Positions 42,725 to 55,636 of a stretch of DNA of 64,000 bases are shown here, in pieces. Position numbers and translations under genes: made by a program. The notes under the pieces are model-generated. The model worked only from the letters and a program-made list of their open reading frames with translations. It did no database searches and was not told the DNA's origin. The stretch's first letter is position 1. Each line of letters opens with the position of its first letter. Source of the DNA: Alkalihalobacillus deserti (GTDB lineage: Bacteria; Bacillota; Bacilli; Bacillales; Bacillaceae_D); the NCBI RefSeq assembly GCF_020734105.1, contig NZ_JAJAFR010000001.1, positions 558,001-622,000 of the forward strand, read 5' to 3'.

Positions 42725-44140
42725 ATGGAATCAAGTTGGCTTTCGATTATCCCATTTTTAGTGGTGATCCCAGTGGCAGTATATACGAAACAAGTGCTCC
42801 CGGCCCTCTTTTTAGGGTTGCTAGTTGGGTCTTATATTATGGAGCCTACCATTTTTGGCGGTGTACAAGCGTTGTTTGTCTACGTTGTACAAGCGCTCAT
42901 TGATACAAATAATATTAAAATTATTGTCTTTTTATATGCTTTTTCCGGACTGGTAGGGATGATTAAGATGACTGGTGGAATTAGGGGATTTGTTGAGAAG
43001 GCAGCAGAAAAAATTCAAACAAGAAAACAAGCCCTCGTTCTAACATATGTGTCGACGATCGGGACGTTTGCAGCTCCAACGTTCCGCTTTGTTACCATTG
43101 CTCCGATTATGAGAGCATTGCTTAAGAAGGTAAAAATGACGACGGCCGAGCTCGGCTTTGTGATCGAGACAACGGCAACTCCGATTATTGTGCTGATTCC
43201 TGTGGCCACTGCTTTCGTCGGTTATATGGTCTCCATTATCCAAATAGCGACTGAAAATCAAGGAATTGAGTTTGACCCTTACTCGCTTTTTATACAAAGC
43301 ATTCCTTTTAACTTTTTTTCAATCGTCATTATTTTGTTGGGGATCTATTTAAGCTTTTTTCACCATTCTAAAACCAAATCAACTGCGCCGGTGCAGATTG
43401 ATGAGCAAACAGTTGAAGAGGAAGACGACTGGCATGATTGCCACCCAGGTGTCTCAAAAGAGTTACCGATAAAACCAATGAATCTTCTACTGCCATTGAT
43501 TTTGGTCATTGGTCTGACGTTATTTTTAACCTGGTGGGGTGGGCATGTTAAAGGATTTGGTTTCTTTGAAGCTTTTATTAAAGCGGAAGTACTAGATGCG
43601 ATGGTTGTTGCGCTCCTGATAACGGTTCTACTCTCTATTGGATTTTATCTGATTCAGCGATTTAAACTTGAAGAATTGATTTCAGGTTTTATTGCTGGCG
43701 GAAATGAACTAATGTCCGTCATCTTGCTTTTATCAATTGTGTGGGGGCTCTCTTCTATTACGGATGACTTAGGGTTCTCAGCTTTTGTTACAGCGCATTC
43801 AGGGTGGATTCCGCAAATGTTCATCGCACCCCTCATCTTTATATTTGGGGCCGTGGTTTCGTATTTTATTGGTTCTGCCTGGGGGACATGGGGGATTTTA
43901 ATGCCACTTGGGATATCTCTTGCAACTGTTGGTGATGTGTCTCTTCCATTAGTAATAGGTGCAGTCTTTGCAAGTGGTTCGTTTGGGGCGTTTGCCTCCC
44001 CTTTAAGTGATGATACGAATACAATTGCCAAAATTTTAGGGCTTTCAGTGATCGAGTACGCAAAATATAAATTGAAACCGGCATTAATTGCAGCAGGGAT
44101 AACGACGGTGATGTATGCAGCTGTGACGTTTCTATTCTAA
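42725..44140 (+). CDS. NhaC-family Na+/H+ antiporter
   Basis: The protein has 471 residues from ATG 42725 (AGGTGA at 42713-42718; TTG 42719 is an alternative). About 11-12 membrane helices. FAAPTFRFVTIAPIMRAL near 115-132, SSITDDLGFSAFV and GSAWGTWGILMPLGI, then SGSFGAFASPLSDDTNTIAKI, are NhaC-family signatures (the last is the conserved SDDT motif). The family exchanges sodium for protons, or an amino or organic acid counterpart in some members. It is monocistronic by appearance. Confidence 0.88.
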   Translation: MESSWLSIIPFLVVIPVAVYTKQVLPALFLGLLVGSYIMEPTIFGGVQALFVYVVQALIDTNNIKIIVFLYAFSGLVGMIKMTGGIRGFVEKAAEKIQTRKQALVLTYVSTIGTFAAPTFRFVTIAPIMRALLKKVKMTTAELGFVIETTATPIIVLIPVATAFVGYMVSIIQIATENQGIEFDPYSLFIQSIPFNFFSIVIILLGIYLSFFHHSKTKSTAPVQIDEQTVEEEDDWHDCHPGVSKELPIKPMNLLLPLILVIGLTLFLTWWGGHVKGFGFFEAFIKAEVLDAMVVALLITVLLSIGFYLIQRFKLEELISGFIAGGNELMSVILLLSIVWGLSSITDDLGFSAFVTAHSGWIPQMFIAPLIFIFGAVVSYFIGSAWGTWGILMPLGISLATVGDVSLPLVIGAVFASGSFGAFASPLSDDTNTIAKILGLSVIEYAKYKLKPALIAAGITTVMYAAVTFLF

Positions 44141-44310
44141 GGTATATAGCGGTAGGAAAAAGTATACATGATAGGGGAAGTTAAAAGACTTGCCCATTTA
44201 CTCTATTGATACGGAAGGTACGTGTGTACATAATGACGTAGAGGGTATAGTACTATCTAGCTTTACTAATACGAAGTTTAGTTGATTTTTAAAAAGAAAG
44301 AGGGAGTAAA

Positions 44311-44695
44311 ATGGCTAAGAAAAAAATGGAACATGTGGGGGTAATGGTAAAAGATCTTGAAACGTCGACTCAGTTTTACCAAGACATTGTCGGTATGCAG
44401 TTGACCCTTGGTCCATTCCGATGGGCACATGCGACTTGCTTTCCTTGGTTTTAATAAGGAAAGGGAAACAGAACTTGAATTAATTCAAGGCTATAATGAT
44501 GATTTACCAATTGAAGGGAAAGTCCACCATTTTGCGATTACCGTCGATGACATCGAGGAAGAGGTTAAAAGAATTAGAAACCCTGCTGTGAATCTAATTG
44601 ATGAAGACATTACTACGTTGCCGAATGGATCGAGATACTTTTTCTTTCACGGACCAGATGGTGAGTGGATTGAGTTCTTTGAGAGAGGGAAATAA
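44311..44695 (+). pseudogene. VOC/glyoxalase-family protein, single frameshift
   Basis: ATG 44311 (GGGAG before it) opens EHVGVMVKDLETSTQFYQD, a typical first strand and helix of a VOC domain. After QLT the frame must shift by one base at the CCC run (44405-44407) to continue as LVHSDGHMRLAFLGFNK, through VHHFAITVDDIEEEV, to PDGEWIEFFERG and the stop at 44693-44695. Without the shift, translation stops at 44453. The restored protein of about 127 residues would be a single-domain dioxygenase/glyoxalase-like enzyme. It is either a recent mutation or a sequencing error in the C run. Confidence 0.8.
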
Positions 44696-44813
44696 CATGT
44701 TTACATTGTACTCCAGGAGGAATTCTTGGGTTTTTTTTGTTGTTAATATGAGTCTCTGTCAGGCTAAATTTACCTTGAAATGGGGAATTTATTAATAAGA
44801 GGAGGTGAAAAGG

Positions 44814-44963
44814 ATGTCAGAAAATAATAGACAGGTATCTTATCAACAAACTCTTGGTACTAAAACAGAAATAATTAGACAGACAACAAAAGAACAGGAA
44901 CAAAATTCCAATCGTAACAACAATCAACCAAGAAACGAAGGGGATTTTCAAGTAGAAGAATAA
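44814..44963 (+). CDS. Small hydrophilic protein, unknown
   Basis: The 49-residue frame starts at ATG 44814 behind an excellent AGGAGGTGA (44800-44808). It is rich in Gln, Asn, Glu and Thr, with no hydrophobic stretch, and ends EGDFQVEE. Composition is like the many short spore-associated or unknown proteins of Bacillaceae. A second such gene, of a different sequence, is at 46181 on the other strand. No function is claimed. Confidence 0.55.
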   Translation: MSENNRQVSYQQTLGTKTEIIRQTTKEQEQNSNRNNNQPRNEGDFQVEE

Positions 44964-45241
44964 CTTTTAAAAAAGAAAAGAGCACGGTTAACGGTGTTTT
45001 AAGGGGAAAATACGTCAAGTTAAAGAGTAATTAAAGTAGAGGAACGAACTATGTATCGAAGGTTTTGCGCATCTGGTATTCACACTAAGGTAGTAAATAT
45101 GAAGCTTTATGATTAACTATTTTCCTTAGTTAATCCACATCCTAAGCAGCAAACTTAAATGAACTTCAATAACATATTTCAAAAAAAGTAGTTGATATTA
45201 TAAGTGTCTGGCTATGTTAATTGAGGAAATGAGGATGGCAA

Positions 45242-46105
45242 ATGGAAAAAGAAGTATTATCATATGGTAGTGATTACAAACCAATCCCTGCAACATCTGC
45301 AACAAGTGGAGTTGGATTAGAGGTACTTCCTGATTTATTTTGTTACAATGTGCAAATTGTCAATATTATGTTAGTAGGTGATCCGAAGAGTGAGGATTTT
45401 GTTTTAGTTGACGCTGGTACACCAAAATCGGCAAATGAAATCATTTCTACTACGGAAGAACGTTTTGGAAAAAACAGTCGACCAAAAGCCATTATTCTAA
45501 CTCATGGACACTTCGATCATGTAGGGTCAATTCTTGAATTAGTCGAGCATTGGAATGTTCGGGTCTATGCCCATGAATTCGAGTTCCCGTTCTTAACGGG
45601 GAAAATGGCCTATCCAGATCCTGACCCAACCGTTGAAGGAGGAATGGTGGCAAAGATGTCACCGATGTTTCCAAACGAACCGATCAATTTAGGAAATAAA
45701 GTAGAAAGACTTCCTTCTGATGGGGGCGTTCCTCATATGCCGGATTTCCGTTGGATTCATACACCAGGTCATACTCCGGGTCATGTTTCATTATTTAGAA
45801 AGGAAGATCGCGCGCTTATAGCAGGAGATGCATTTGTTACGGTTAAGCAAGAATCTCTCTACTCTGTCTTAACACAAGAGCAGGAAATAAGTGGTCCGCC
45901 GAGGTATCTTACACCAGATTGGGAAGCCGCCTGGGATTCCGTTAAAAAGTTAGAGGCCTTAAATCCTTCTGTTGCAGTAACAGGACATGGATTGCCTATG
46001 ACAGGTGAAATATTGAAAATGAATTTACAAATGCTTTCTCGTGATTTTGACAAAATTGCGATCCCTGACTACGGTAAGTTCGTTAATAAAGATATTAAAC
46101 ATTAG
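45242..46105 (+). CDS. MBL-fold metallo-hydrolase (YflN-like)
   Basis: The 287-residue metallo-beta-lactamase-fold enzyme has LTHGHFDHVGS (His88, His90, Asp92, His93), HTPGHTPGHVS with the third His, AGDAFVTV with the bridging Asp, and VTGHGLPM with the last His. All metal ligands are present, so it binds two metals. The family includes thioesterases and lactonases, and the substrate cannot be assigned. It is a single gene with a terminator directly after it; it starts at ATG 45242 with GAGGATG just before. Confidence 0.87.
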   Translation: MEKEVLSYGSDYKPIPATSATSGVGLEVLPDLFCYNVQIVNIMLVGDPKSEDFVLVDAGTPKSANEIISTTEERFGKNSRPKAIILTHGHFDHVGSILELVEHWNVRVYAHEFEFPFLTGKMAYPDPDPTVEGGMVAKMSPMFPNEPINLGNKVERLPSDGGVPHMPDFRWIHTPGHTPGHVSLFRKEDRALIAGDAFVTVKQESLYSVLTQEQEISGPPRYLTPDWEAAWDSVKKLEALNPSVAVTGHGLPMTGEILKMNLQMLSRDFDKIAIPDYGKFVNKDIKH

Positions 46106-46118
46106 AGTTTTAATAAGT

Positions 46119-46160
46119 ATCCAAAAAAGGAAAAGTCATATTGACTTTTCCTTTTTGGAA
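46119..46160. terminator. Bidirectional terminator
   Basis: TCCAAAAAAGGAAAAGTCA and TGACTTTTCCTTTTTGGA form a nearly perfect 18-bp stem between the converging MBL gene (+) and the small gene at 46181 (-). Confidence 0.8.
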
Positions 46161-46180
46161 TTTATTTAATTTGGAGTCTG

Positions 46181-46327
46181 TTACTCCATATCTTCCGTTA
46201 TTTGTCCACCGTAGCTATGTGGCTTAGGGGCTTGTTTTAGCTGTTTAGATTCTTTTGTGTTTGGCTCTATTTCGTAAGAGTTTCTTTTTATTTTTTTTTC
46301 AGATAATCCTTGTTCGTTGGTGTTCAA
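46181..46327 (-). CDS. Small hydrophilic protein, unknown
   Basis: On the reverse strand, TTG at 46327 follows GGGAGG with eight bases of spacing and opens 48 codons ending at 46181. The peptide is lysine/glutamate-rich (LSEKKIKRNSYEIEPNTKES) with a tail HSYGGQITEDME. No hydrophobic segment. The ribosome binding site and the terminator at its end support a real gene; function unknown, possibly sporulation-related by neighbourhood. Confidence 0.5.
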   Translation of the reverse strand: MNTNEQGLSEKKIKRNSYEIEPNTKESKQLKQAPKPHSYGGQITEDME

Positions 46328-46405
46328 TTCGCCTACCTCCCACCTTTTAATAATTTCATCAAGAGCAATTTTTTATCCTACTCTAATTGCACTTAAATAG
46401 ACTAC

Positions 46406-46981
46406 TCACATTAAATTTTGCGTGTTTGTATTTTGTCTTGGCATGTCCATTGGTTGAAACATGTTCATCATTTGGGTGGTTTGTGCATTGTTGAAATTTT
46501 GTGGTTGGTAATATCCATTTTGATTCATCCAAGTCCAGATTTCGTAGGCCATCTCTTGACATAAATTAGCACCATTCACATGGTACATTCGGATTTGTGG
46601 ATCTACGCACTCGTTTGCCCACTGCATTCCCATTACCGAGCCTGATTTATGAGTATTTAGAGCTAAAGTTGCCATTGTTTGATCTGATAAAGTTTGTGTA
46701 TTCATCATTGGGGCTGACATCGACACTTGATGATGAGCATTAGGGTTTACATTTTGAGTATAGAAGTTTGGAGTTTGATGAGTCAATTGAGCTCCTCTGC
46801 CTTGCATAAGGTTAACTCCTTGTTGGTAGGCAGTAATCATTTGCTGTTGATGCTTTGCTAAAATTCCTTTTAAGCGTTGATCTCTACATTGGTTAGCAAA
46901 TAAACCATGTTGTTCAATCTCTGCTGCTTTCGTTCTCAAGGCTTCTTGTGTTTCTAAAAGTTCATGTGCTGCTAAATTCAC
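46406..46981 (-). CDS. CotF-family spore coat protein
   Basis: The 191-residue protein starts at GTG 46981 with GGAGG eight bases before. AAHELLETQEALRTKAAEIEQHG and AHELLET-type helices, then GILAKHQQQMITAYQQGVNL, are the coat-protein CotF/YraD-like pattern. The C-terminal half is rich in Met, Gln, Asn and Thr (NTQTLSDQTMATLALNTHKSG). It would be a structural coat or exosporium component made in the mother cell late in sporulation. Confidence 0.8.
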   Translation of the reverse strand: MNLAAHELLETQEALRTKAAEIEQHGLFANQCRDQRLKGILAKHQQQMITAYQQGVNLMQGRGAQLTHQTPNFYTQNVNPNAHHQVSMSAPMMNTQTLSDQTMATLALNTHKSGSVMGMQWANECVDPQIRMYHVNGANLCQEMAYEIWTWMNQNGYYQPQNFNNAQTTQMMNMFQPMDMPRQNTNTQNLM

Positions 46982-47144
46982 ATTTCATTCCTCCAAAAAG
47001 AATAATTAGGTATGACCCCAAATTAGTTTATGTGCAGAGGATTTTTACATACACTAAAATATAATTTGAAACCATCTAGTAATAATTAAATGTTTTGATC
47101 TAATTTAAATTATAGTTAAATAATGTAAAAGCTTAATATTAGAA

Positions 47145-47173
47145 TAAAAAAAGCAACATCATTAGCGTTGCTT
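47145..47173 (-). terminator. Terminator of the 47210 gene
   Basis: Read on the reverse strand, AAGCAAC and GTTGCTT form a stem followed by eight T's. Confidence 0.7.
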
Positions 47174-47209
47174 AGCGATTAATTAATATTTCTACTATTT
47201 TTTAAGAAC

Positions 47210-47410
47210 TTAGCTTCCTTCGATCTTAGTCATTGCCTTTTGAATAACTTCAACAACAAACTGATCTTCTTTTTGCAATTCATTAAGTGAAACAAGTCCA
47301 TTTACTAAACTATCTGAGATTTGATTAATATCTTCTTGAACTGAAATGGGGACTTCATTTTGTGTTAACATTTTTTGAAGTTCATTAGCAACTTTGGTCT
47401 CCTTATTCAT
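47210..47410 (-). CDS. Small protein of unknown function
   Basis: The protein has 66 residues from ATG 47410 (AAGGTGGTG with six-base spacing; GTG 47422 would overlap that site). It is amphipathic and mostly helical: KETKVANELQKML, EDINQISDSLVNGLVSL and FVVEVIQKAMTKI. No domain is recognised. It lies between the coat gene and the HMA-like gene, each with its own signals. Confidence 0.55.
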   Translation of the reverse strand: MNKETKVANELQKMLTQNEVPISVQEDINQISDSLVNGLVSLNELQKEDQFVVEVIQKAMTKIEGS

Positions 47411-47513
47411 TTCTATCACCACCTTAATACAGCTAATTTTTTAAGTGGATCTTAAAGATTTATCCGATCATTTGATAGGGATTATAGGTTCTCAATATCC
47501 CAAAGACACTTGG

Positions 47514-47708
47514 TTATTCTAGTCGTTGTAAGGTTTGAACAATTTGTTCTCTTGTAATTTTGTCACTATCAAATTCAATCTTCACTTCTCCATCAGCTGT
47601 GTCCACTAGAACTCTTTCAATTCCTTTTAATTGAGTCAGACTTTGTTCGATTTGTTGAATGGGCTTGATAGTTGTTGCATCTTTCACAAAAATGGTTTCT
47701 TGTGTCAT
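47514..47708 (-). CDS. Heavy-metal-associated-like small protein without CxxC
   Basis: This 64-residue beta-alpha-beta-type protein contains IEQSLTQLKGIERVLVDTADGEVKIEFDSDKITREQIVQTLQRL, matching the HMA/CopZ fold pattern, where the first loop normally carries CxxC. No cysteine is present, so it cannot bind copper in the usual way. AGGAGGG precedes ATG 47708. Such metal-free ferredoxin-like proteins are common in Bacillaceae; role unknown. Confidence 0.55.
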   Translation of the reverse strand: MTQETIFVKDATTIKPIQQIEQSLTQLKGIERVLVDTADGEVKIEFDSDKITREQIVQTLQRLE

Positions 47709-47845
47709 AGATTAAATTTCCCTCCTGAAGATGTAGACATCTTTATTTTCTCTAAAGTATTTTATTTTAAACCAAGTTTGTTTTATAAAAAAGCGACATA
47801 TGTGAGAATAAGGATGACAAGATAGTTTTTTAGTATATAAAATGT

Positions 47846-47943
47846 CACTAGTGTTGCATTAATAATAATTGAAGATTTGAAATCCTTTGAATCTTCAATT
47901 ATTAGCTGTTTTAGACATAAAAAAATCCTTTACAATGGAAGTA
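47846..47943 (+). mobile_element. Solo left-end fragment of a related IS element
   Basis: CACTAGTGTTGCAT at 47846-47859 equals the IS terminal repeat, and 98 bases later the fragment ends in ATCCTTTACAATGGAAGTA, which in the full element stands at 563-581, 97 bases from its left end. The middle is diverged. Beyond 47943 the sequence becomes the truncated EIIA frame, so the fragment marks a deletion junction. Confidence 0.7.
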
Positions 47944-48144
47944 TACTTTACGGCACACGTTAAGCAAGGGGATCGGATCAGAAAGGGACAGCTTTTAACA
48001 GAATTTGATATCGATAAAGTTAAAGAGGCAGGCTTCGATTTAAGCACGCCAGTTCTGATCACAAATCCAGGTGAACATAAACTGATTTTCACGACTGATC
48101 AAGAGGTTAAGTCGGGAGATTATTTAATGACAGTGGTAAAATAA
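47944..48144 (+). pseudogene. Truncated PTS EIIA (BglP C-terminal end)
   Basis: From 47944 the frame reads YFTAHVKQGDRIRKGQLLTEFDIDK and later DLSTPVLITNPGEH, matching the last 65 residues or so of the EIIA(Glc)-type domain of BglP (compare [10 protein letters not shown] in the intact bglP at 52285). The EIIB, EIIC and the EIIA active-site His are all missing. It ends normally at TAA 48142-48144, followed by the broken GH1 gene, so it is the relic of a second bglP-bglA operon. Confidence 0.82.
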
Positions 48145-48870
<726 letters not shown>

Positions 48871-48974
48871 TTTTTTGTTTCCAAAGAATAAGGATAATCC
48901 CTTGTTCTTTGGTTTTTTTTAAAAGTTAAGAAAAAGATTTGTGTTTTTGTTGTCAAATGGAGGGAGAAAATGAA

Positions 48975-49844
48975 ATGAAACTTATTGCATCTGATTTAGA
49001 CGGGACCCTATTAAATGAAGTTGGTGAAGTTAGTTCTGAAAATGCTGCTGCCATAAAACGCGCGCAGCAACAAGGAATCACATTTGTTGTCGTATCAGGA
49101 AGATCGCACGAGTATGCCCGCAAGCCCCTTCAGGATGTCGGCATCACTTGTCCGGTCATTTGTTTTAACGGAGCAGCAATTTATTCCGAAGAGGGAAAGC
49201 TGATTAAAAAATCTCCGTTATCAAAAAGTATTGCCGAGCAGGTTCTCTCTAAGGTCTTAGAAGATAACCTCTATTTGGAAGTTTTCACAAATGAATGTCC
49301 CTATTCCACAAGTTATGAACGCTTTACACAAGTAATTATTGATATTTTTCAAACAGCTAATCCTACTATGGATAAAAAAACGATTCTGCAATTTGCCCGG
49401 AAACGTTTTGAGGAAGAAAATGTACAGGTAGTAAATGACTTTCAAGAAGTGATCGATAACGAAGAAGTGGAAGTTTATAAAATGCTTGCTTTTTCCAAAC
49501 AGCAGGAGCCGCTCGAATCGATTAGAGCTACATTAGCTCCTATGGAAGGACTAATTACTACCTCTTCAGCAAGCAGAAATCTGGAGTTTAATGACCCAGA
49601 AGCCCAAAAGGGAATAGCATTAAGTTACTTTGCTGACCATATAGGAGTTGAAATGGCTGATGTGATGAGTCTAGGGGACAATTTTAATGATGAGACGATG
49701 TTAAAAATGGCCGGCCTAGGTGTCGCAATGGGAAATGCAGAAGAGGAAATTAAAGCGTTAGCGGACTTTACGACGAAAACAAATACCGATCACGGCGTAG
49801 CCTTTGCAATAGAAGAAATGTTAAATAATCATTTACAAAAATAA
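48975..49844 (+). CDS. Cof-type HAD-family phosphatase
   Basis: The protein has 289 residues from ATG 48975 (GGAGGG at 48959-48964; the longer frame from 48939 lacks a site). Motif I IASDLDGTLLNE (nucleophile Asp in DLDGT), a motif II Ser in VVSGR, a C2B cap in the middle, motif III with the conserved Lys, and motif IV GDNFNDETMLKMAG. It is a full-length sugar-phosphate phosphatase of the Cof/YidA/YkrA type. It lies between the two beta-glucoside loci and may dephosphorylate a sugar phosphate. Confidence 0.9.
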   Translation: MKLIASDLDGTLLNEVGEVSSENAAAIKRAQQQGITFVVVSGRSHEYARKPLQDVGITCPVICFNGAAIYSEEGKLIKKSPLSKSIAEQVLSKVLEDNLYLEVFTNECPYSTSYERFTQVIIDIFQTANPTMDKKTILQFARKRFEEENVQVVNDFQEVIDNEEVEVYKMLAFSKQQEPLESIRATLAPMEGLITTSSASRNLEFNDPEAQKGIALSYFADHIGVEMADVMSLGDNFNDETMLKMAGLGVAMGNAEEEIKALADFTTKTNTDHGVAFAIEEMLNNHLQK

Positions 49845-49849
49845 CGGCT

Positions 49850-49899
49850 AAGGTTCCTGCCCCCAATTGCTTAAAAGTACCGGGGACAGGAACCTTTTA
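49850..49899 (+). terminator. Terminator / GGTTCCTG...CAGGAACC palindrome
   Basis: AAGGTTCCTG.CCCC and GGGG.CAGGAACCTT form a strong stem followed by TTTAT, six bases after the HAD stop. Palindromes of this type recur in Bacillaceae genomes; bases 181-205 here look like half of a related one. No gene in the following ~225 bases. Confidence 0.7.
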
Positions 49900-50125
49900 T
49901 GTTAAACTACTTGCTTTTAGAAGTTTTCTATATTAAAAAGGGTTTATTATACTTGTCCTTTCCGACTTTTTTCAACGGTTTCTCCTGTTGATTTTCTGTC
50001 CGGCAAAAAGAGAGTGATCATGACCATCGTTCAACCGAACAATAAGAAGATAAATTTATTATAAATAATAGGCACATTTTGTTAAAGTGTAATCATGACA
50101 ATTCGAGTATTAAACAAGTGACCAT

Positions 50126-50185
50126 ATGACAAACATTAAAGGATTAGCAAGGATGGCTGGAGCATCAGACACTGTTTCCCGTTAA
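50126..50185 (+). pseudogene. LacI-family repressor, N-terminal remnant
   Basis: ATG 50126 opens MTNIKGLARMAGASDTVSR and stops at TAA. This is the LacI/GalR HTH (compare TIKDIAKLAGVSVTTVSR) cut after helix 2. No further LacI sequence follows; the next bases run into a HAD-gene remnant. Confidence 0.65.
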
Positions 50186-50196
50186 TTTAACGTGGA

Positions 50197-50943
50197 ACGA
50201 TGTGATATAGACGGAACATTGCTTACTCATGATAAAGAATTGCCTCTTTCAACAAAAGAAGCCGTTTTTTCATTAAAGGAAAATGGACATGTAGTATCCA
50301 TTGAGGAAGGGCTCCTTTTATGTATGAGGATTTACGAAAGGAATTGGATATAAATACGTACGTTAGTTATAACTGTCAATATGTTGTGCTAAATGGGGAA
50401 GTTCTCTATACCAATCCATTAAAGATTTCATCACTAGAAAAGTTAACAGCAGCAACTCTTATTAACAATCATACCTGTTGTCTTTATGGATCATGAGGAC
50501 ATGAGGGCAAATGTTCCCGAACATGCCTACATAAAGGAAAGCATTGAAACCTTGAAAATCAAGCGTTTTCCTACACATGATCCGCATTATTACAAAGGAC
50601 GTGAATTGTACCAAACTCTTCTATTTTGTCCAGAAGGGCAAGAGAAACAATATGAACAACAATTTCAAGACTTTGATTTTGTGAGGTGGCATCCTGTTTC
50701 AGTCGATGTTCTTCCTAGGGGAGGTTCCAAAGCAAAAGGTATTGAGCAGATTGTTCAAAAACTAGGATTTTCAGAAGAACGTCAATATGCATTTGGAGAT
50801 GGGCTGAATGATGTGGAAATGCTTTCAACTGTAAAAAATAGTGTCGCAATGGGGAATGCAGAAAATAACTTATAAGATGTCGCAAAATATGTTACCAAAT
50901 CAGTTGAGGAAGATGGGATTTTCCATGGTCTTCAAATGGTATA
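50197..50943 (+). pseudogene. Cof-type HAD phosphatase, degraded
   Basis: CDIDGTLLTHDKELPLSTKEAV at 50197 and on is HAD motif I with the first helix. The middle is broken by frameshifts, the 50486-50875 frame carries the cap and YAFGDGLNDVEMLSTVKNS (motif IV), then a stop interrupts the end (DVAKYVTKSVEEDGIFHGL). It is a second, dead HAD gene, probably part of the same decayed sugar locus as the LacI remnant before it. Confidence 0.8.
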
Positions 50944-51099
50944 AATGAATTAGATTTAAAAGCATGAAAGATATCTTTAGAAGCCAAAATATAGAAGAAT
51001 GATTAAAACTTGATGAAAAATTAGATTCACTTATGAAAGCTTTAAAGTTATTCTTTTAATTAATATAGTTCGGCAATATTTTAAAAAGAGGTTTTGTAT

Positions 51100-51933
51100 A
51101 TGAAAATTCACAAAGTCATTAACAACAATGTTATTAGTGTACTAAACGAACAACAGAAAGAAATGGTTGTAATGGGAAGGGGGCTTGCTTTTAAAAAGAA
51201 GCCGGGAGAGCCTGTTGATGAATCGCTAATAGAGAAAGTATTTACATTAGAAAATATAGATGTTTCAGAAAGGTTTAAGACCCTTCTATACGAAGTTCCT
51301 TTAGAATACATGGAAATCTCTGATGAAATTATTCATAATGCGAAGGATGTTTTGGGGAAAAAGTTGAACGAGAGTATTTATGTTTCTCTAACAGATCACA
51401 TCCATTTTGCTGTTCAAAGACACCAAAAAGGGATGGATATAAAAAACGCCTTACTTTGGGAAATTAAGAAGCTTTATAAGGACGAATTCGCGATTGGTAA
51501 AAGAGCATTAGACATCATTAAGAATAAATTAAATATAACCCTCCCTGAAGATGAAGCTGGTTTTATTGCGATGCATATTATTAATGCTGAATTAAACGAA
51601 GAAATGCCAAACATTGCGAATATTACGAAGGTCATTCAAGAGGTTTTAAACGTTGTAAAGTATCACTTTAAAATTGATTTTGATGAAGATTCACTTAATT
51701 ATTTTCGATTTATAACACATTTAAAATTCTTTGCCCAACGAATGTTCAGTCAAAACTATTACTCTGATGAAGATGATTTCCTTTACCAAACAATAAAAGA
51801 AAAATATAAAGAAGCAGTGGAGTGTACTGAAAAAATTGCTGATTTTGTTTCAAAAAAATATGAGTATGAGTTAACGAAGGAAGAAAAGCTTTATTTAACA
51901 ATTCATATTGAACGGGTCGTAAATCGGAATTGA
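51100..51933 (+). CDS. licT: Beta-glucoside antiterminator (BglG/LicT family)
   Basis: The 277-residue RNA-binding antiterminator has an N-terminal CAT domain (about 1-55, beginning MKIHKVINNNVISVLN and containing GRGLAFKKKPGE), then PRD1 and PRD2 with the conserved His sites in LTDHIHFAVQRH and LTIHIERV. In Bacillus it binds RAT stem-loops when beta-glucosides are present (PRD dephosphorylation by BglP), preventing termination upstream of bglP. Two RAT sites follow directly at 52011 and 52176. ATG 51100, with AAGAGG at 51086-51091; TTG 51094 is less likely. Confidence 0.93.
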   Translation: MKIHKVINNNVISVLNEQQKEMVVMGRGLAFKKKPGEPVDESLIEKVFTLENIDVSERFKTLLYEVPLEYMEISDEIIHNAKDVLGKKLNESIYVSLTDHIHFAVQRHQKGMDIKNALLWEIKKLYKDEFAIGKRALDIIKNKLNITLPEDEAGFIAMHIINAELNEEMPNIANITKVIQEVLNVVKYHFKIDFDEDSLNYFRFITHLKFFAQRMFSQNYYSDEDDFLYQTIKEKYKEAVECTEKIADFVSKKYEYELTKEEKLYLTIHIERVVNRN

Positions 51934-51941
51934 TTTTTTGG

Positions 51942-51955
51942 TGAAAGCGTTGACA
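51942..51955 (+). promoter_or_regulatory. cre site overlapping the bgl promoter
   Basis: TGAAAGCGTTGACA is a perfect match to the CcpA consensus TGWAANCGNTNWCA and contains the -35 box TTGACA (51950-51955), so CcpA binding would block polymerase. Confidence 0.85.
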
Positions 51956-51978
51956 ACATTTTTAGACCATGCTATGAT
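51950..51978 (+). promoter_or_regulatory. Sigma-A promoter of the bgl leader
   Basis: TTGACA (51950-51955) and TATGAT (51973-51978) with exact 17-base spacing; start near 51985. It makes the RAT-containing leader of bglP-bglA. Confidence 0.85.
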
Positions 51979-52010
51979 TAGCTCATAAATTAATACACCT
52001 TAAATCTTTA

Positions 52011-52039
52011 GGGTTGTTACTGGTAAAGCAGGCAAAACC
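52011..52039 (+). promoter_or_regulatory. RAT antiterminator site 1
   Basis: The 29-base site reads GGGTTGTTACTG, a five-base variable stretch, then GCAGGCAAAACC, the LicT/SacY-type ribonucleic antiterminator. Its 3' part overlaps the first arm of the terminator at 52034-52082, so folding is mutually exclusive. Confidence 0.9.
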
Positions 52040-52082
52040 TAAATTGTCACCTAACTCTTGGTGTGCAATTTAGGTTTTTTTG
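52034..52082 (+). terminator. Leader terminator 1 (LicT-controlled)
   Basis: AACCTAAATTG and CAATTTAGGTT form a stem around a loop with CACC/GGTG, followed by TTTTTT. Confidence 0.85.
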
Positions 52083-54144
<2,062 letters not shown>

Positions 54145-54187
54145 TAAAAGGGGGATTGTTTCCCCTAACAAAAAAATTATGAGGTGA

Positions 54188-55636
<1,449 letters not shown>

